NCBI RefSeq assembly: GCF_014648435.1
Contig: NZ_BMRC01000007.1
Location: forward strand, 248,001 to 312,000
Length of the DNA: 64,000 bases
From: Nonomuraea spiralis
GTDB lineage: Bacteria > Actinomycetota > Actinomycetes > Streptosporangiales > Streptosporangiaceae
Reading direction: 5' to 3'
This document shows, piece by piece, positions 15,732-23,273 of this stretch. Position numbers and translations under genes: made by a program. Below the pieces are notes generated by a model. The model saw only the letters and a list, made by a program, of their open reading frames with translations, ran no database searches and was not told where the DNA came from. Each line of letters starts with the position of its first letter. Position 1 is the first letter of the stretch.

Positions 15732-17157
15732 GCGCAGTCCCTTCAGGCCGCCGGTAGGCCACGCCCAGCCGGTCGAGGAGCGGCAGGTGATCGGCCAGTC
15801 GCCGGGTGAATCCGCCCAGGTCCCGTCCCGCCGACCAGGCCGCCTCGGCCACGGCGCACAGGCGGGGGAAGGCGTTGTAGTCGAAGCGGTCCCTGGTGGG
15901 CAGGTACTCGCCCCAGAGCTGGGCCTGCATGCCGAGGACGGACTCGCCCGCGTCGTAGCCGTACACCGTCTCCAGGGGGAGCGGGCCGGCGATGCTGACC
16001 GGCTCGCCCGGCCCGTCGGACTCGGCGTAGTCGAGGTAGGTGTGCGTGTGCGGCGCGGCGACCACGTCGTGCCCGGCGCGCAGGGCCGCCTCGATCCGGT
16101 CCACGCCCCGCCAGGCCATGATCACCATGTCCTCGGGCGGGTCGTGGTCGAGCATGTCGTCCCAGGCCACCGCGCGCCGGCCGAGCCCGCGCAGGTGATC
16201 GGCCAGGAGCCGGCCCCACCAGCCGAGCAGCGCCTGCGGCCCGTCGAGCCCGGCGCTCGCCACGCGCCGCGCGGCCTCGGCGCTCGCCGCCCACTCCGCG
16301 CCGCGCACCTCGTCCCCGCCGATGTGCACGTACGGGGACGGGAACACCTCGCACAACTCGTCGAGCACGTCCCGGGCGAACCCGGCGGCCCGGTCGCCGA
16401 CGCCGAGCACGTGGGAGGAGATGCCCCACGAGGTCCGCACCCGTACGGGCGTCGCGGAGGGGTGCCCGAGCCACGGGTACGCGGCGATGGCGGCCTGCGA
16501 GTGGCCGGGGAACTCGATCTCGGGCACCACGTTCACGCCGCGCGCCGCCGCGTAGGCCACCAGGTCGCGCAGCTCGCGCTGGGTGTAGAAGCCGCCGTGC
16601 GGGGTGCCGTCGAACCTGCCCTCCCGGGCGTGCCCGGCGGGGGACTCGGCGCGGTGGGCCCCGACCTCGGTCAGGCGCGGGTGGCCGCGTACCTCGAACC
16701 GCCAGCCCTGGTCGTCGGTCAGGTGCAGGTGCAGCACGTTGAACTTGTGCAGCGCCAGCAGGTCGACGTACGAACGCAGGAACGACATCGGCCGCCACCA
16801 GCGGGCCACGTCGATCATCACGCCGCGCCAGGCGTACCTGGGTATGTCCCGTACGGTCCCGCAGGGCACGCCGTCCGGGCCGTCGAGCTGGCGCAACGTC
16901 TGCACGCCCCAGCGCAGCCCGGCGACGTCCGCCGCGGAGATCACGGCCCGTTCCGGGGTGACGGCCAGGGTGTAGCCCTCCGCGCCGAGCGACGGGTCGG
17001 ACACCAGGCGGAGCTCGATCTCGCCGGAGGCGTCGCCGCCCGTGGCCGGTCCGAGCAGCTCCCTGGCCAGGGCGGCGTGCGGCCCACGTACGGGCGCGCG
17101 CACGCCCGGCTGGAACGTTCCCTCCGCCGGACGCGCCGAGGCGGCCGGCGGGATCAT
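15718..17157 (-). CDS. Cytoplasmic beta-N-acetylhexosaminidase (GH20)
   Basis: 479 residues. An N-terminal GH20b-like domain (to about 103) precedes the catalytic barrel, with VLHLHLTDDQGWRFE at 142-155 and the catalytic pair D282-E283 in HIGGDEV. GH20 removes terminal GlcNAc or GalNAc by substrate-assisted catalysis. There is no signal peptide, so it acts on imported oligosaccharide. ATG 17157 overlaps the isomerase stop by ATGA. Together with the importer this suggests an amino-sugar-containing substrate. Confidence 0.93.
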   Translation of the reverse strand: MIPPAASARPAEGTFQPGVRAPVRGPHAALARELLGPATGGDASGEIELRLVSDPSLGAEGYTLAVTPERAVISAADVAGLRWGVQTLRQLDGPDGVPCGTVRDIPRYAWRGVMIDVARWWRPMSFLRSYVDLLALHKFNVLHLHLTDDQGWRFEVRGHPRLTEVGAHRAESPAGHAREGRFDGTPHGGFYTQRELRDLVAYAAARGVNVVPEIEFPGHSQAAIAAYPWLGHPSATPVRVRTSWGISSHVLGVGDRAAGFARDVLDELCEVFPSPYVHIGGDEVRGAEWAASAEAARRVASAGLDGPQALLGWWGRLLADHLRGLGRRAVAWDDMLDHDPPEDMVIMAWRGVDRIEAALRAGHDVVAAPHTHTYLDYAESDGPGEPVSIAGPLPLETVYGYDAGESVLGMQAQLWGEYLPTRDRFDYNAFPRLCAVAEAAWSAGRDLGGFTRRLADHLPLLDRLGVAYRRPEGTARVHL

Positions 17158-17924
17158 CGGCCCAGCACCGTTCGGAAGGCGGTGAGGGCCTCGCCGACGG
17201 GCGCCGCGTCGGGGTACCAGGCGCGTTCCCACTCCAGCGCCAGGAAGCCCGCGTACCCGATCCGGTCCAACTCGGCCAGCACGCCGGGCACGCCCACCGC
17301 GCCCCGGCCCGGCAACACCGGCGCCAGGTCGGCGGGCGAGGCCGCGTCCTTGATCTGCACGTGCCGCAGGTACGGCGCCAGCGCGTCCGCGGTGTCCGCG
17401 GCGCTCTCACCGGCCCGCCACGGGTTGACCACGTCCCACAACGCGCCCACCCGCGGCGAGCCGACCCCGGCCAGCACCCCGGCGACCGCCACGCCCGTCA
17501 GGAACACGTCGTGCGTCTCCAGCAGCACGTCCACGCCGTTGTCCGGCAGTCGGCCGGCCACCTCCGCGAGCCTCCGAGTCGCGGCGGCGGCCGGGTCGTC
17601 CTGCCCTTCGACCCCGCCGAAGACCCGTACGAACGGCGAGCCGAGCGCCTCGGCGATCTCGACGTGGCGCAGCACCTCGGCCACGGGGTCGCCGTCCGGA
17701 CGGGCCACCCGGGTGTAGGAGCACACGGCGACGATCCCGATCCCGGCGGCGGCGAACGTACGGGCGATCGAGGCCAGCTCGCCGGCGGGCGTGTCCGGCG
17801 CGACGATCTCACCCTCGGCGCAGCGCAGCTCGACGGCGGCGCAGCCGTACCGGGAGGCGGTGGCGATGACCTCCTCGGCCGGTGCGCCCGGCATGCCGAG
17901 CGTGCTGAACGCGAGCGGGTTCAT
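17154..17924 (-). CDS. Sugar phosphate isomerase/epimerase-fold protein (AP_endonuc_2 family)
   Basis: 256 residues forming a xylose-isomerase-like barrel (LAFSTLGMPG start, GCAAVELRCAEGE, DVLLETHDVF and HVQIKD segments that carry metal-site acids and histidines). The family covers sugar isomerases, epimerases, dehydratases and keto-glycoside lyases. It is coupled on both sides by ATGA overlaps, directly after a Gfo/Idh/MocA oxidoreductase. That pairing is typical of pathways in which a sugar is first oxidised to a keto sugar and then isomerised or eliminated. Confidence 0.85.
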   Translation of the reverse strand: MNPLAFSTLGMPGAPAEEVIATASRYGCAAVELRCAEGEIVAPDTPAGELASIARTFAAAGIGIVAVCSYTRVARPDGDPVAEVLRHVEIAEALGSPFVRVFGGVEGQDDPAAAATRRLAEVAGRLPDNGVDVLLETHDVFLTGVAVAGVLAGVGSPRVGALWDVVNPWRAGESAADTADALAPYLRHVQIKDAASPADLAPVLPGRGAVGVPGVLAELDRIGYAGFLALEWERAWYPDAAPVGEALTAFRTVLGR

Positions 17925-18928
17925 GGTTGTCCCTTCACTGTGACGGTGGAACCCCGGCGGGCGGACTCGTAGACGGCCAGGGCGACGTCGAGGACCGACA
18001 GGGCGTACTCGGGGGTGACCTCGGGGGCGGTGCGCCCGGCGCAGGCACGCGCGAAGTCGGCGAGCTGCGCGGCGAACGCGGTGGCCATCTCGCCGATGCC
18101 GGGCGCGGCGACCTGGGTGGCGACGCCGCCGCGGAAGGACCAGACGCCCTCGCCCCGGCTGATGCGCAGCGCGCCCTCGCCGCACACGATCTCCGACTCG
18201 TCGGTGAACGGCAGGCCGGTGCCGGTGACGGAGATCGCCGAACGGGTGCCGTCGGCGTGCCGGGCCAGGGCGACCGCCTCGGTCTCGACCGCCGCGCCGG
18301 GCGGCCCGGCGACGTGCGCGGTGACCTCGGTGATCGGCGAGCCGACGAGCATCTGGAGCTTGTCGATGCTGTGGGTGCCGACGTTGAGCACGATGCCGCC
18401 GCCCGCCATGTCGGCGTCGAGGAACCAGCGGGGCCGCGAGGGGTCGGCGTAGTCGGCGGTGCGCCGTTCCGAGGCCACCACGACCCGGCCGAGCTCGCCC
18501 GAGGCGAGGAAGCCGGCCGCCGCGCGCAACATCGGGACGAAGCGCAGGACGTGCCCGACCGCGAACACGACGCCCGCCGCCCGGCACGCCTCGATCATGC
18601 GGACGGCGTCCTCGCGCGTGGTGGCGATCGGCTTCTCCACGAGCACGTGCAGCCCGGCCGCGGCGGCGTCGAGGGTGATCGGGGCGTGCAGCGCGTGCGG
18701 GACGGTGATCACGACCGCGTCGAGGCCGCCCGCGTCGAGCATCGCCCGGTGGTCGGTGAAGACGCGGGCGCCCGCCTCGGCGGCCAGCTTCTCGGCCGCC
18801 TCGGCCCGTACGTCGCACACCGCGGTGACCTTCACCTGCCCGGCGCTCTGGCGGGCGGCGGCCACGTGGAACTCCGCGATGGTGCCCGCGCCGATGACGC
18901 CCAGGCGCAGCCCGGATGTTGTGGTCAC
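17921..18928 (-). CDS. Gfo/Idh/MocA-family oxidoreductase
   Basis: 335 residues. The N-terminal NAD(P) motif is GVIGAGTIAEFH (10-21), the EKP motif with the catalytic lysine is at 98-100, and GTHSIDKLQM in the C-terminal domain supplies the Asp/His catalytic region. It oxidises or reduces a sugar hydroxyl. The start is GTG with GGAAAGGA just upstream; the stop overlaps the isomerase start by ATGA. It lies immediately downstream of the permease gene. Confidence 0.92.
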   Translation of the reverse strand: MTTTSGLRLGVIGAGTIAEFHVAAARQSAGQVKVTAVCDVRAEAAEKLAAEAGARVFTDHRAMLDAGGLDAVVITVPHALHAPITLDAAAAGLHVLVEKPIATTREDAVRMIEACRAAGVVFAVGHVLRFVPMLRAAAGFLASGELGRVVVASERRTADYADPSRPRWFLDADMAGGGIVLNVGTHSIDKLQMLVGSPITEVTAHVAGPPGAAVETEAVALARHADGTRSAISVTGTGLPFTDESEIVCGEGALRISRGEGVWSFRGGVATQVAAPGIGEMATAFAAQLADFARACAGRTAPEVTPEYALSVLDVALAVYESARRGSTVTVKGQP

Positions 18929-18962
18929 GATTTCCTTTCCGGATCGGACGGAGGGCCTGATC

Positions 18963-19775
18963 TCAGCCCTTGAGACCCGCGGACATGGTTCCGCGGACGA
19001 AGTAACGCTGGGCCAGCACGAACACGATCAGCATCGGCAGCAGGCTCATCATCGCCGCGGCCGTCACGAGCTGGTCATTGCCGACGAACTGCCCCTTGAG
19101 GCTCAGCACGCCGACCGGCAGCGTGTAGTTCTCCGGCGAGGTGAGGTAGATCGTGGGCTCCAGCACGGCCTTCCACGAGGTGGTGAAGGTGAAGACCGCG
19201 AGCGTGGCCAGGGCGGGCTTGGCCAGCGGCAGGTGGATGCGCCAGAACACCTGCCAGGGGTTGGCGCCGTCCAGGCCCGCCGCCTCCTCGAAGTCCTTGG
19301 GGATGCCGAGGAACGTCTGCCGCATCAGGAAGATCCCGATGGGCGTGGCCAGCCAGTACGGCACGATGAGCGGCAGCAGCGAGTCCAGCCAGCCCAGCGA
19401 CCGGAACAACAGGAAGTTCGGGACGATCGTGATGACGGTCGGCAACATCATCGTCCCCAGGGCCATCGTGAGCAGCGCCTGCTTGCCCGGCAGCCGCATC
19501 CTGGCCAGCGAGTGGCCGACCATGGCGCTGGTCAGCACGTTCCCGGCGACCGCGAGCACCGCGATCACGAGGCTGTTGACCAGGTACAGCCCGAACGGCG
19601 TGCGCCGCCACACCTCGGCGTAGTTGTCCCACTGGACCGGGTCGGGCAGCCACACCGGCGGCACCTGGATGTACTGGGCGAAGCTCTTCAGCGAGTTCCC
19701 CAGCGCCGCGGCGAACGGCAGCAGCATGACCGCCGCGCCCGCCAGCACCAGCACGTACGAGACGGTCTTACGCAT
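18963..19775 (-). CDS. Carbohydrate ABC transporter permease, MalG type
   Basis: 270 residues, six membrane helices, with the EAA loop EEAAGLDGANPWQVFWRIHLPLAKPAL that contacts the ATPase. It is the second permease of a CUT1 sugar importer. Its first 8 nt overlap the end of the MalF-type gene. No ATPase gene is present in the cluster; a shared MsiK-type ATPase encoded elsewhere is the usual actinomycete solution (inference). Confidence 0.95.
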   Translation of the reverse strand: MRKTVSYVLVLAGAAVMLLPFAAALGNSLKSFAQYIQVPPVWLPDPVQWDNYAEVWRRTPFGLYLVNSLVIAVLAVAGNVLTSAMVGHSLARMRLPGKQALLTMALGTMMLPTVITIVPNFLLFRSLGWLDSLLPLIVPYWLATPIGIFLMRQTFLGIPKDFEEAAGLDGANPWQVFWRIHLPLAKPALATLAVFTFTTSWKAVLEPTIYLTSPENYTLPVGVLSLKGQFVGNDQLVTAAAMMSLLPMLIVFVLAQRYFVRGTMSAGLKG

Positions 19776-20700
19776 AGTGCACCCACCTGCGCTGGAGCCG
19801 GAACTGCACCAGGGTCAGCGCGAGCACCAGCACGAACAGCACCCACGCCACGGCCGAGGCGTAGCCCATCTGGAAGAACTGGAAACCCTGCCGGTAGAGG
19901 TAGAGCACGGTCAGCTCGCTGGCGCCGTGCGGCCCGCCGTCGGTCATCACGAAGACCTGCTCGAACGACTGCAGCGTCTCGATCGAGGTGAGCACCAGCA
20001 CCAGGAACGTGGTGCCGGAGATACCCGGCAGGGTGATGTACCGGAACCGGTTCCAGGCCGAGGCGCCGTCGATCCTGGCCGCCTCGTAGCGTTCCTCGGG
20101 GATGGCCTGCAGGCCCGCCAGGAAGAGCACCGTCATGTAGCCGACGCCCTTCCACACCGCGACCGCCGCCAGCGTGGGGATCACCAGCGCCGGATCCTGC
20201 AACCAGTTCTCGGCCGGCAGCCCGAGGAGGCCGAGCACCTGGTTGGCGATGCCCGTCTGCGGGTTGAAGACCGCGTCGGCGACGTAGGCGACCACCACCC
20301 AGGAGGACACGACCGGGACGAAGTAGGCCGCCCGGAACAACGCCATGCCGCGCAGCCGCTGGTTGAGCGCGACCGCCAGGGCCAGCGCCAGTGCCGTCTG
20401 GGCCGGTACGAACAACACCGCGAAGTAGGCGGTGTTGCCCAGCGTGCGCCAGAAGACCGGGTCGCCGAACAGGCGGGTGAAGTTGCCGAACCCGACGAAC
20501 CTCGGCGGGGACATCAGGTCGTACTCGGTCATGCTGAAGAACAGCGAGGCCAGCAGCGGCCAGGCGGCCAGCGCGACCAGGTGCAGGAGGTAGGGCGAGG
20601 CGAAGGCGAAGGCCCAGGCCCGCTCGCCCGAGCGCCGCTTGGGCGCGGGTGGCCGCGGCTCGGCGGCCACCCGCCCGGAACGCCTGGTGAGCACCGTCAC
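19768..20700 (-). CDS. Carbohydrate ABC transporter permease, MalF/UgpA type
   Basis: 310 residues with six helices after a basic N-terminus and the EAA loop YEAARIDGASAWNRFRYITLPGI. It pairs with the MalG-type protein downstream. GTG 20700 overlaps the binding-protein stop as GTGA; GTG 20694 is an alternative. Substrate is presumably an oligosaccharide, given the GH20 in the same run. Confidence 0.95.
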   Translation of the reverse strand: MTVLTRRSGRVAAEPRPPAPKRRSGERAWAFAFASPYLLHLVALAAWPLLASLFFSMTEYDLMSPPRFVGFGNFTRLFGDPVFWRTLGNTAYFAVLFVPAQTALALALAVALNQRLRGMALFRAAYFVPVVSSWVVVAYVADAVFNPQTGIANQVLGLLGLPAENWLQDPALVIPTLAAVAVWKGVGYMTVLFLAGLQAIPEERYEAARIDGASAWNRFRYITLPGISGTTFLVLVLTSIETLQSFEQVFVMTDGGPHGASELTVLYLYRQGFQFFQMGYASAVAWVLFVLVLALTLVQFRLQRRWVHYA

Positions 20701-21989
20701 TGCGTCTTCCCCGCGTAGAAGCGGTCGATGACCTCCTGGGCCTCCTTCTGGCCGGTCTGGAGCGCGGTGGCGACCGGCGTGGCGCCCGACAGGGCCTCGT
20801 TCATGCGCTTGGCCAGGGCCTCGGTGTACTCCGACCACACGGCGTTGGTGCCGAGGTCGGTGGCCGCGTCGAGCGACTCCAGGAAGACCGGGCCGCGGTC
20901 GGCGGGCAGGGCCGTGGAGGCGACCTTCTTGTTGATCGGGATCGCCTCGCCGAGCTCGGCCCACTTGCGCTGCGGGCCCTCGCCCGAGAAGAACGTGATC
21001 CACTTCCACGCCGCGTCGGCCTGCGCCGCGGAGGCGGCCTTGCTGACCACCCACGAGTTGACGATCGCGACGTTGCCGCGCCCGGCCGGGCCCTTCGGCA
21101 GCGGCGCCACGCCGAAGTCGACGCCCGCGCTCACCGCCGGCAGCGTACGGGCGTAGATGCCGTACGACATGGCGACCCGGCCGGTGGCGAACAGCGTGTG
21201 CACGACGCCCTTGCCCATGGCCTCGGTGGTCACGTAGTCGGGGGCGAAGCCGTCCTTGCCCATGGCGCGCAACATCCAGTCGAGCCCGGCCGTGGACTGC
21301 GGGCTGTCGACGACGACCTTACGGCCCCCGTCGGTGACGACGTCGCCGCCGAACGCCTTGACGATCGGCCACCAGCTCTCGGTGAAGCCCGGAGAGTACG
21401 CGCGGAAGCCGTAGGTGTCGGGTTTGCCGTCGCCGTTGGCGTCCTTGGTGAGCTTCTTGGCCGCGGCGGCCAGGTCGTCGTAGGTCCACTCGGCCGTCGG
21501 CTCGGCCACCTTGGCCTCGGCGAACAGCTTCTTGTTGTAGAACAGCACCGGCGTCTGGGCGCCCTGCGGGAAGCCGAAGACCCGGCCCTGGGCGTCGCGG
21601 TTGAGGTCGATGCCGGAGTAGTCGGCGGCGCTGACGGTCTTGACCCGGTCGCTCAGGTCGGCCAGCGCGCCCCGGGCGGCGAACTCCTGCACGAGCACGC
21701 CGTCGGACAACCACACCTGGGGCGCCTGCCCGCCGGCGATCTGCGTCCTGAGCCGTTCGAAGAACTTGACGTACGGCGCGACCTCAAGTTGCACCTTGAT
21801 CGAGGGATTGGCGGCCGTGAACTCCTTGACGAGCTCCCGCATGGTCGTGTCGGCCGGGTCACCGGCGGCGGCGTAGAAGCCGAGCTTCAGGGTGACCGCT
21901 CCGGAGTCGTCGGCCTGGCCGCCGCACGACGCCGTGCCGGCCACGGTGAGGACGGCCACCGCGGCAGCGGCGAGCACGCGCACTCTCAT
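20697..21989 (-). CDS. Sugar ABC transporter substrate-binding lipoprotein
   Basis: 430 residues. The signal peptide ends with a lipobox-like GTASC, so the mature protein is lipid-anchored outside the membrane. The fold is the type-1 extracellular solute-binding family (LKLGFYAAAGDPADTTMRELVKEFTAANPSIKV start, later AWKWITFFSGE). GGAGGATCC precedes ATG 21989; an upstream in-frame TTG (22001) is less likely. The gene is 55 nt downstream of the GntR-LacI regulator and overlaps the permease gene. Confidence 0.94.
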   Translation of the reverse strand: MRVRVLAAAAVAVLTVAGTASCGGQADDSGAVTLKLGFYAAAGDPADTTMRELVKEFTAANPSIKVQLEVAPYVKFFERLRTQIAGGQAPQVWLSDGVLVQEFAARGALADLSDRVKTVSAADYSGIDLNRDAQGRVFGFPQGAQTPVLFYNKKLFAEAKVAEPTAEWTYDDLAAAAKKLTKDANGDGKPDTYGFRAYSPGFTESWWPIVKAFGGDVVTDGGRKVVVDSPQSTAGLDWMLRAMGKDGFAPDYVTTEAMGKGVVHTLFATGRVAMSYGIYARTLPAVSAGVDFGVAPLPKGPAGRGNVAIVNSWVVSKAASAAQADAAWKWITFFSGEGPQRKWAELGEAIPINKKVASTALPADRGPVFLESLDAATDLGTNAVWSEYTEALAKRMNEALSGATPVATALQTGQKEAQEVIDRFYAGKTQ

Positions 21990-22044
21990 TGGATCCTCCA
22001 ACAGGAACGAAGAGGGGGAAAGGGGGGTGAGGGGGAGGCCGGCG

Positions 22045-23178
22045 TCACGTCGGGACGCGGACCTCGACCAGGCTGCCGGAGGCGGCTCCGCAGGAGGCGC
22101 GCACGGCCAGGCGGGGCTGCAGCACGACCCGGCAGACCGGGGCGACGGGGCCGAGTTCGATCCGGCGCAGCAGCAGTTCGGTCGCCATGCGGCCCACCTC
22201 GGCCTTGGGCGGCGAGACCGCGGTGAGCGGCACCTCCGACAGGTCGGCGACCTCGTCGTCGTAGGCGACCACGGCGATGTCGTCGGGCACGGTCAGGCCG
22301 ACCCGGCGCAGGTAGGGAAGGAGCGCGGTGGCCTCGCGGTCGCCGAGGCACACCACCGCGCGCACCTTCTCGGCGACCAGCGAGTTGGCGTAGGCCAGCA
22401 TGTCGGGCCCGGTCCAGACGGGCTGCCTGGCCACGGCCTCCGGGATCTCCGGAAGCCCGAGGTCGGCGACGGCCTGGCGGTATCCCGCGAAGACCTGCTC
22501 GGAGCTGGCGGTGCCGCTCCGGCCGAGGTAGCCGATCCGGCCGCGGCCGAGCCCGCTGAGGTGCTGCACCGCGGCGTAGCCGCCGCCGTGCACGTCGGTG
22601 CAGACGTAGGAGGTGGGGTCGGCCGGGCGGGGGTCGGCCGGCCGGCGTTCCACCAGCACGTACGGCACGGGCAGGCCGCGCAGGCCGGCCAGGTGGGCGT
22701 CGGGGTCGGCGGTGAGGTGCAGGTTGGGCACCAGGAGCAGGCCGGCCACGCCGACGTCGACGAGCTGCTGGATCTGCCCGGCCTCGACGTCGGGGTCGTA
22801 GTTGGAGCAGGCCAGCACGAGCTGCACGCCGACGGTGGTGGCCGCCCGCTCGATGCCCTGCACGACCTGCGGGAAGTAGTAGGTGGTCGACGGGACGAGC
22901 GCGCCGATGAGACGCGGCCTGGCCCCCGGGGTGACGGAGCTGGTCACGAAGGTTCCCGACCCCTGCCGGCGCCGGACGAGGCCCTCCTCGACCAGGAGGT
23001 CGACCGCGCGGCGCACGGTGTTCACCCCGACCGAGTACGTCCCGGCCAGCTCCGACTCGGTCGGCAGCCTGCCGCCGACCGGCCAGCGGCCCTGCACGAT
23101 CTCCTGCCGCAGGCGCGCCGCGAGGGTGCGGAATCGCCTTCCCCTTGGGAGGGAATTCATTCCTTCAGGTGGCTCCAT
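22045..23178 (-). CDS. GntR-LacI hybrid transcriptional regulator
   Basis: 377 residues. The N-terminal winged helix is GntR-type (FRTLAARLRQEIVQGRWPVGGRLPTESELA followed by TVRRAVDLLVEEGLV), while residues about 85-377 are a LacI-type periplasmic-binding fold (RLIGALVPSTTYYFPQVVQGIERAA; YDDEVADLSEVPLTAV). This is the AraR-like architecture: a sugar effector releases it from DNA. ATG 23178 is supported by a TTGACA...AAGAAT promoter ending 6 nt upstream (leaderless). Several palindromes cover this promoter, implying autoregulation and control of the downstream importer operon. Confidence 0.92.
   Translation of the reverse strand: MEPPEGMNSLPRGRRFRTLAARLRQEIVQGRWPVGGRLPTESELAGTYSVGVNTVRRAVDLLVEEGLVRRRQGSGTFVTSSVTPGARPRLIGALVPSTTYYFPQVVQGIERAATTVGVQLVLACSNYDPDVEAGQIQQLVDVGVAGLLLVPNLHLTADPDAHLAGLRGLPVPYVLVERRPADPRPADPTSYVCTDVHGGGYAAVQHLSGLGRGRIGYLGRSGTASSEQVFAGYRQAVADLGLPEIPEAVARQPVWTGPDMLAYANSLVAEKVRAVVCLGDREATALLPYLRRVGLTVPDDIAVVAYDDEVADLSEVPLTAVSPPKAEVGRMATELLLRRIELGPVAPVCRVVLQPRLAVRASCGAASGSLVEVRVPT
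23148..23163. promoter_or_regulatory. Operator-like palindrome, copy A
   Basis: GGAGGGAATTCATTCC differs by one base from the reverse complement of copy B at 23248-23263. It overlaps codons 6-10 of the regulator gene, just downstream of its start. Confidence 0.55.
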
Positions 23179-23198
23179 GACGAGATTCTTCTCGTCAT
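23177..23198. promoter_or_regulatory. Perfect 9-bp-arm inverted repeat over the regulator -10
   Basis: ATGACGAGA (23177-23185) and TCTCGTCAT (23190-23198) flank TTCT. It covers the -10 and the start codon of the GntR-LacI gene, so it could be an operator or an mRNA 5'-end hairpin. Confidence 0.5.
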
Positions 23199-23214
23199 TC
23201 AGAAGTGCTGTCAA
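23185..23214 (-). promoter_or_regulatory. Promoter of the GntR-LacI gene
   Basis: On the minus strand TTGACA (complement of 23209-23214), an 18-bp spacer and AAGAAT (complement of 23185-23190) are followed by 6 nt and the ATG at 23178, so the message would be leaderless. Confidence 0.6.
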
Positions 23215-23217
23215 CCC

Positions 23218-23263
23218 TAAATTCACTCCGTTATTCGGTGCTTATAAGGAATGAATTCACTCC
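23218..23263. promoter_or_regulatory. Operator-like palindrome copy B and adjacent half-site
   Basis: GGAATGAATTCACTCC (23248-23263) is a 16-bp palindrome with one mismatched pair. Its right half AATTCACTCC recurs at 23220-23229. Copy A starts exactly 100 bp away, suggesting cooperative or looped binding by the GntR-LacI protein. Confidence 0.55.
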
Positions 23264-23273
23264 TCAAGAGTGA

